Shown here piece by piece: positions 37,170-41,703 of a DNA stretch of 41,703 nucleotides. Each line of letters starts with the position of its first letter. Position 1 is the first letter of the stretch. Both the position numbers and the translations under genes were made by a program. The notes below the pieces were generated by a model. That model saw only the letters and a program-made list of their open reading frames with translations. It was not told the origin of the DNA and did not search any database. Source of the stretch: Pseudomonadota bacterium (GTDB lineage: Bacteria; Pseudomonadota; Gammaproteobacteria; Burkholderiales; Burkholderiaceae_C); contig JAGTRL010000003.1 of the NCBI GenBank assembly GCA_018261815.1, positions 1-41,703 of the forward strand, written 5' to 3'.

Positions 37170-37709
37170 TCATCTCAAGGTGATGCCGCCTTGTTCGGCG
37201 TCGAAATCGATGACCAGGATCTGCGCCGGCGCCAGCTTGACGACCTCCTCGCGCTGGTGCGTGAAGCCGGCCTGGCGTGCGTCGTCGTTCAGGCGCACGG
37301 CAATGCGTTGCTCACCCGCGGCCACCTGCAGGCGGTGGTACACGGCCGAGGCGCCGTCGCGGGACAGTCCGGAGGGTGCGGCCACGCGCTTCAGCACTGG
37401 CACACCGCCGATATCGACTTCCACCGTCACCGGCGAGCGCTCGCGCGGGCATTTCATCGGTGCACGCATGTTGGGCGGCAGCTTGGCCAGTTCGTCCGCG
37501 CTCAACGGCCGGCAATCGCCGACCGGCTTGCCGGTGTGCGTGAAGCTGAGCTTGATCAAGGCCTGGTCCGGGCCCAGGTGCTGGTAGGTGGGCCAGCGCG
37601 AGAACACGCCGATGGCGAGTGCGAACAGCCCGTACAGCAGCGCCTGGCCGACCCAGGCGGCGGCGCGGTGGGGCCGCGGGGCGGCCAGGGTGGCGTGTGC
37701 GTCAGCCAT
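37170..37709 (-). CDS. Single-pass membrane protein of unknown function in the redox operon
   Basis: A 179-residue protein that I do not recognise. One transmembrane helix lies at about 19-36, followed by a soluble domain that is probably periplasmic. The domain has two cysteines (C66, C87) 21 residues apart, and much of its sequence looks beta-strand-like. The topology (short cytoplasmic N-terminus, one helix, beta domain) resembles assembly factors such as FixH/CcoH, but no motif proves this. The ATG overlaps the stop of the cytochrome b-MvhD gene by eight bases, and the gap to the next gene is ten bases. It is therefore clearly part of the operon. Confidence 0.85.
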   Translation of the reverse strand: MADAHATLAAPRPHRAAAWVGQALLYGLFALAIGVFSRWPTYQHLGPDQALIKLSFTHTGKPVGDCRPLSADELAKLPPNMRAPMKCPRERSPVTVEVDIGGVPVLKRVAAPSGLSRDGASAVYHRLQVAAGEQRIAVRLNDDARQAGFTHQREEVVKLAPAQILVIDFDAEQGGITLR

Positions 37710-39258
37710 GGCGTGCCGGCAATGCCGTCGTCGCGATCGGCAAGCCTTGCAGGCGCTGGCGCAGCTGCTGCAGTGCGGCCGCCAGCGACTGCGCATCGGT
37801 GGCATCCACCCAGGCCACCGCCAGCCTTTCGGGGGTGTCCAGTGCACGCAGGTGCGGTTCGCGCTGCCCCTGCAGCCGCTCGGCGGCCCAGCGCTGGCCC
37901 AGGCGGAATTCGCAGGTCCCTTCGGCGCAGCCGCTGACCAGCACGCCGGCGGCGCCGTCACGCAGCGCGTAGTCGACGAAGGACGGCGGCAGCATGCCGG
38001 TGCAGATCAGGCTGAAGGCGGCGACGTCGGTGCCGGCCAGCCGCTCCACGCGCGCGCCCCGGTCGCAGCCGAAGACCACGATGGGCCGCTCGGCCTGCAG
38101 CGCGCCCAGGCCCTGCTGCAGGCGCCGGCGCAAGGTGCTCACCGTCAGCTGCGGCATGTCGATGCCGGTCACCAGATCGGCCACGCTGCGGAATGGCGTC
38201 GACGACGGGCAGGCGCCGGCGCAGATGCCGCAGGCGATGCACAGGTCGGCATCGACGCGCGCCAGTTCCTTGCCCGGTTTGCCGTTGGGGTGCGGCACCA
38301 TCGTGATCGCGGCATAGGGGCAGTCTGCGAAGCAGCGCCGGCAGCCATTGCAGTTGGCGGCGTCGACCACGGCCACCGGCGCGCGCGCCGGCTGTGGCAG
38401 GAAGGGCAGGGCCAGCAGCAGCAGCAGGCTGGCGCTCACGGCCCACCAGACGGCGCCGGCCGAGGTGGCGTAGGTCAGGGGGTGCAGGAACAGCAGGATC
38501 CAGTCCAGCGCCAGCACCGCCGGCACCGTGCCGGCGTCGGCCGGCGGGTGGCTGGTGATCGGCGCACCGAGCGCCAGCACACACAGCACGCCGAAGGTGG
38601 CCAGCGCCAGCGGCCGCGGCGGGAACACCGCCGCCCGCGTGAGCCGCTGCACGTGGAACCACAGGCCGAAGATCATCATCAGCGCCACGCCCAGGTGGAC
38701 GAATACGAAGAGCGAGAACAGCCGGTCGCCGACCGCGCCGACGGTGAGGAAGTTGCGCGCCAGCGGCGTCGCCAGCAGCGGCAGCGCGTCCAGCCATTCG
38801 GCGCTGGCCACCGCCGAGAACTGGCCCAACTGGTCCCAGTTGAGCCAGAAGCCGCCAATCGCGCTGACGAACGCGAACACGATCAACGGCACCCCCGTCA
38901 GCCACGAGAAGCGCCGGATGCCCTGGTAGTGGCCATGCAGCCATTCGCGCGCCAGGTGCGCCAGCATCAGCACGACGAAGGCATCGGCCGCGTAGCGGTG
39001 CAGGCTGCGCAGCCAGCCGCCCAGGTACCAGGGCAACGAGGCCAGGCCGTGGATCGAGCGGTACGCCCCCGCGGCCGAGGTGTCGATGACGGCGTAAAGG
39101 TAGATGCCGCTGACGGCCAGCAGCCAGAAGCACAGGAAGCCCAGCGAGCCCAGGTGGCGCAGCGGGTTGAGCGCCGAGCCGAAGGCCGCGTCGAAGAGCC
39201 GCTCCATGCGCTGCCAGCCGGCCAGACCGTACAACCGAAACGTGGCCAGGTGCTGCAT
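37702..39258 (-). CDS. Cytochrome b - 2x[4Fe-4S] ferredoxin - MvhD-like fusion protein
   Basis: A 518-residue membrane protein. Residues 1-290 form a cytochrome b domain paralogous to the one in the 33804-35726 gene, with heme pairs His87/His101 and His188/His202 (both H-x13-H). Residues 300-352 hold two classical [4Fe-4S] motifs, C303-306-309-313 and C340-343-346-350. Residues 390-510 resemble MvhD, the iron-sulfur subunit linking hydrogenase to heterodisulfide reductase, with C398, C419, C444 and C449. It could pass electrons between a soluble low-potential donor and membrane hemes. No hydrogenase or Hdr gene is in the window. Confidence 0.9.
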   Translation of the reverse strand: MQHLATFRLYGLAGWQRMERLFDAAFGSALNPLRHLGSLGFLCFWLLAVSGIYLYAVIDTSAAGAYRSIHGLASLPWYLGGWLRSLHRYAADAFVVLMLAHLAREWLHGHYQGIRRFSWLTGVPLIVFAFVSAIGGFWLNWDQLGQFSAVASAEWLDALPLLATPLARNFLTVGAVGDRLFSLFVFVHLGVALMMIFGLWFHVQRLTRAAVFPPRPLALATFGVLCVLALGAPITSHPPADAGTVPAVLALDWILLFLHPLTYATSAGAVWWAVSASLLLLLALPFLPQPARAPVAVVDAANCNGCRRCFADCPYAAITMVPHPNGKPGKELARVDADLCIACGICAGACPSSTPFRSVADLVTGIDMPQLTVSTLRRRLQQGLGALQAERPIVVFGCDRGARVERLAGTDVAAFSLICTGMLPPSFVDYALRDGAAGVLVSGCAEGTCEFRLGQRWAAERLQGQREPHLRALDTPERLAVAWVDATDAQSLAAALQQLRQRLQGLPIATTALPARHG

Positions 39259-39276
39259 GGTCGCTTCACCGAGGCA

Positions 39277-40152
39277 TCAGCGAGACAGCTCGCCGGCGAT
39301 CCGTGGTGTGCCGGCATGCGCTTGGCGTGCGCGCCGTCGGTTGCGCCATTCCACGCCGAAATACACCGCCACGCTCAGGAAGAACAGCAGCCCGCCGACG
39401 ATCTCGAAGATCAGCGCGTAGTCGTAGCGGTACTCGCCGGTCTCGGGGTCGTACACCGTGCACAGGATGCGCACGCGTTCGATCACGTCGGTGAGTTGCA
39501 GGCGCGGCGGCAGCGCTCCTTCAGTCAGCAATTGACGCAGCGGCTCGCCGATGCGCTGCGCGTTCATGCGCTCGCCATACACCTGGGTGTGGATGCGGCC
39601 CTGCGCATCGACCAGCGTGATGCCGAGCACGTGGTCGAAGCCGGCGGGCGTGGCCACGTAGCGGAAGCCGAAGTCGCGCGTCAGCGCCTCGACGATGGCC
39701 GGCGGCGGGCTCAGGAACTCCCAGTTCGGATAGTCGATGCCGTGCTGGGCGGCGAAGGTGCGCATCGCCGCCGGCGAATCGAAAGGCTGGTTGAAGCCGA
39801 TGCTGATGACGTTGAACTGGTTCGGCGCCAGCAGCTTGTCCAGGCCCTTCACCGCCTCGTGCAGCGCGCGCGTGCTGGCCGGGCAGATCTGGAAGCAGCC
39901 GGTGTAGATGAAGCTCACCAGCAGCGGCTTGCCGCGGTAGCTGGACAGGCGCACCGGGCGGCCCTGGCGGTCGAGCAGCGTGTAGTCGGGTACGCGCGTG
40001 CCCACCGCGGCGTCGCCGGCCTGCAATGCGCTGCGCTCGTCGAGCGCGGAGGGAGTCTCGGCCAGCGCCGGAGCAAGCAGTACGGCGAGCAGCAGCCCGA
40101 AGCCCGTGGCGCGCAGGCGTCGTGGGATCGATCGTTCAGCGCAGCGCCGCAT
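39277..40152 (-). CDS. SCO1/SenC family copper chaperone with C-terminal membrane anchor
   Basis: A 291-residue thioredoxin-fold protein of the SCO family, which delivers copper to heme-copper oxidases. The copper-binding residues are Cys86 and Cys90 (CFQIC) and His174 (GFDHVLG). A signal peptide occupies about 1-31. Beyond the normal domain is an extra region with another Cys (C231) and a transmembrane helix at about 246-268, anchoring the protein at its C-terminus. The start at ATG 40152 overlaps the ctaB stop by 17 bases. It lies between heme O synthase and the cytochrome b-MvhD gene, so it likely metallates one of the COX1-type subunits. Confidence 0.93.
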   Translation of the reverse strand: MRRCAERSIPRRLRATGFGLLLAVLLAPALAETPSALDERSALQAGDAAVGTRVPDYTLLDRQGRPVRLSSYRGKPLLVSFIYTGCFQICPASTRALHEAVKGLDKLLAPNQFNVISIGFNQPFDSPAAMRTFAAQHGIDYPNWEFLSPPPAIVEALTRDFGFRYVATPAGFDHVLGITLVDAQGRIHTQVYGERMNAQRIGEPLRQLLTEGALPPRLQLTDVIERVRILCTVYDPETGEYRYDYALIFEIVGGLLFFLSVAVYFGVEWRNRRRARQAHAGTPRIAGELSR

Positions 40153-41035
40153 CGACTGCCACCGCAGCCAGCAGGACGCTGAGCTGCACCATCGAGGCGA
40201 AGAACGACGCCATCGCCGTACCGCGACCGGGGGCGCGTGCCAGCGCGTGGGCCTTGCGCACGAAGTGCGCCCCGCCGGCCAGTGCGCCGAGCCCGTAGAT
40301 CCAGCCGGCGCCGTAGAACAGCGGCAGCAGCGACACCGCCACCAGCAGCAGCGTGTTGGCGTAGACGATGCGCGCCGCGCGCGCGGGCCCCACCACCACC
40401 GGCAGCATCGGCACGCCGGCGGCGGCATAGTCCGCGTGGTTGGCGATGGCCAGACTCCAGAAGTGAGGCGGCGTCCACAGGAACAGCACCAGTGCCAGCA
40501 GCAGCGGCAGCGCACCGATCGTCGGGTCCACCGCCGCGGCCCCGGCCAGCACCGCAAAGCTGCCGGACAGCCCGCCGACGACGATGTTCAGCCAGCTGCG
40601 CCGCTTCAGCCACAGCGTGTAGACCACGGCGTAGAAGAAGGCACCGAGAAAGATGAACAGCGCCGACGTGGCATTGAGCACGACGGCCGCCGCAGCCACC
40701 GCGCCGGCCAGCAGCGCGCCGATGGCCAGCAGCCACAGTGGCGTGGGCTTCAACGCCCCACTGGCAAAGGCGCGACGGCGCGTGCGCACCATCAGGCGGT
40801 CGCTGTCGGCTTCGATGTACTGGTTGAAGGCCCCCGCGCTGGCCGACGCCACCAGCACCGACAACGCCAGCACCAGCACCTGCGCCAGGCTCAAACCGGG
40901 TCCACTGGCGATGGCCATGCCGCCGAGCGCGGTGATCATGATCAACACGCCGATGCGCATCTTGAAGACGCCCAGCACCGTGCGCAGCAAGCCGATGGCG
41001 GGGCGGTCGGTGGCCTGCATCACGGTGGTGTTCAT
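40136..41035 (-). CDS. ctaB: Protoheme IX farnesyltransferase (heme O synthase)
   Basis: A 299-residue UbiA-superfamily prenyltransferase with about nine membrane helices that converts heme B to heme O. The first polar motif NQYIEADSDRLMVRT (Asn71, Asp77, Asp79) and the second region WTPPHFWSLAIANHADY are intact. A strong AGGAG lies upstream of the ATG on the minus strand. It sits 44 bases downstream of the COX1-family gene, implying that at least one oxidase in this operon uses heme O or A. It could also be named cyoE. Confidence 0.96.
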   Translation of the reverse strand: MNTTVMQATDRPAIGLLRTVLGVFKMRIGVLIMITALGGMAIASGPGLSLAQVLVLALSVLVASASAGAFNQYIEADSDRLMVRTRRRAFASGALKPTPLWLLAIGALLAGAVAAAAVVLNATSALFIFLGAFFYAVVYTLWLKRRSWLNIVVGGLSGSFAVLAGAAAVDPTIGALPLLLALVLFLWTPPHFWSLAIANHADYAAAGVPMLPVVVGPARAARIVYANTLLLVAVSLLPLFYGAGWIYGLGALAGGAHFVRKAHALARAPGRGTAMASFFASMVQLSVLLAAVAVDAALR

Positions 41036-41079
41036 CGGCGGTCTCCTGGAGCGGCAGTGGCGAAGCAGGGTTCAGCGGA

Positions 41080-41703
41080 TCAGCTCAGGCCCCACAACGT
41101 GGACAGGTACTTCCAGTTGATGAAGTAGTACAGCACGAAGGCCACCAGGAAGACCATCGCCAGCACGAAGGTGCCGGGGGCGGCGAAGCCGGCCGAGCCG
41201 TGCGACTGCGCCACCACCGTGGGCGCGGTGCGCGGGATCGGCGTGAACTTCGGGCTCTGCGCGCCGGGCTCGAGCTTCTTGCCCCACAGCAGCGAGCCGA
41301 CGGTGACGTAGATGTAGATGCCGCCGCTGACGATGGCCACGATGCCGCCGATGCCCACCAGGCCCATCATCAGGTAGGCCGCGCCGGGCCATTCGTACGC
41401 CAGCGCCGCACCCTGGAAGGCCATGTCCCAGTGGCGGCGCGACACGCCCAGCGTGCCCGCGCCCATCATCACCAGGCAGAAGAAGTACATCGAGAAGCCG
41501 AACAGGTAGGGCTGCCACATCGCCAGCTTCGGCGCGATCATCTCGCGGCGGAACAGCACCGGGATCAGCAGGTAGGTCAGCGCCATGAAGGTCAGCGTGG
41601 TGCCCACCACCACCGTGGCGTGGAAGTGCCCCGGCACGTAGATGGTGTTGTGGATGATCATGTTCAGCTGCTCGGTGCCCATCATCACGCCGGAGATGCC
41701 GCC
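41080..41703 (-). CDS. Heme-copper oxidase subunit I, C-terminal part (5' end outside window)
   Basis: The last 207 residues of a COX1-family protein entering from the right edge. The conserved helix X segment HNTIYVPGHFHATVV supplies the His pair that binds the high-spin and low-spin hemes. About five more hydrophobic helices follow, ending in YFINWKYLSTLWGLS. The YVPGHFHATVV wording is closer to B-type oxidases and related NO reductases (such as sNOR) than to the usual A-type HFHYVLS. The CuB residues lie outside the window, so oxidase versus NO reductase cannot be decided. It heads the visible part of the redox operon. Confidence 0.9.
   Translation of the reverse strand, partial: GGISGVMMGTEQLNMIIHNTIYVPGHFHATVVVGTTLTFMALTYLLIPVLFRREMIAPKLAMWQPYLFGFSMYFFCLVMMGAGTLGVSRRHWDMAFQGAALAYEWPGAAYLMMGLVGIGGIVAIVSGGIYIYVTVGSLLWGKKLEPGAQSPKFTPIPRTAPTVVAQSHGSAGFAAPGTFVLAMVFLVAFVLYYFINWKYLSTLWGLS

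Overview
The window is GC-rich chromosomal DNA from a betaproteobacterium, most likely a Burkholderiales member of the Rubrivivax/Leptothrix/Methylibium type. Gene orders known from that group support this: ABC transporter-bolA-murA-hisGDCB, tRNA-Gln-prs-rplY, lolB-ispE, mutM-dynamin-mutY and recN-nadK-hrcA. The short-form hisG and strongly GC-biased codons also fit. No insertion sequence, phage gene, integrase or CRISPR array was seen.

Layout. (1) 1-2971: the end of a Calvin-cycle operon (cbbP partial, cbbT, cbbY), implying CO2 fixation capacity. (2) 2989-5409: a small lipid module with an acyl-CoA-binding protein, a wax ester synthase/DGAT-type acyltransferase and a TetR regulator. (3) 5469-16860: a co-directional run with an ABC exporter, bolA-like gene, murA and a tightly overlapped his operon (hisG, a hisD-acetyltransferase fusion, hisC, hisB, hisH, hisA, hisF), then rsmD, coaD and a YfhL-type ferredoxin. 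A tandem hairpin array separates hisA from hisF. (4) 16861-23171, minus strand: TPR protein-lolB-ispE, tRNA-Gln, prs, rplY, pth and a DUF4124 gene, with clear factor-independent terminators. (5) 23214-32604: a genome-maintenance and stress block (mutM, a dynamin-like GTPase, mutY, a LON-domain gene, rapZ, recN, nadK, hrcA) and a CAU-anticodon tRNA. (6) 32605-33816: a gap with a decayed DUF59/MIP18 gene, then a Crp/Fnr regulator. (7) 33804-41703, minus strand: a compact membrane redox operon running off the right edge.

The redox operon is the most unusual part. It encodes a COX1-family subunit (partial), heme O synthase, an SCO copper chaperone, a cytochrome b fused to two [4Fe-4S] clusters and an MvhD-like domain, a one-pass membrane protein of unknown function, a second and very divergent heme-copper-oxidase-like subunit, and a cytochrome b fused to a [2Fe-2S] ferredoxin and an FAD/NAD reductase. 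The two cytochrome b proteins are paralogues carrying different electron-input modules. No c-type cytochrome (CxxCH) or CuA subunit is visible. I infer that electrons from NAD(P)H, and from a second low-potential donor, could enter through the cytochrome b domains and reach a heme-copper centre directly. The divergent subunit lacks the usual active-site tyrosine and apparently one CuB histidine, so it may be a nitric-oxide-reductase-like or non-oxidase enzyme. Function is inferred from sequence only.
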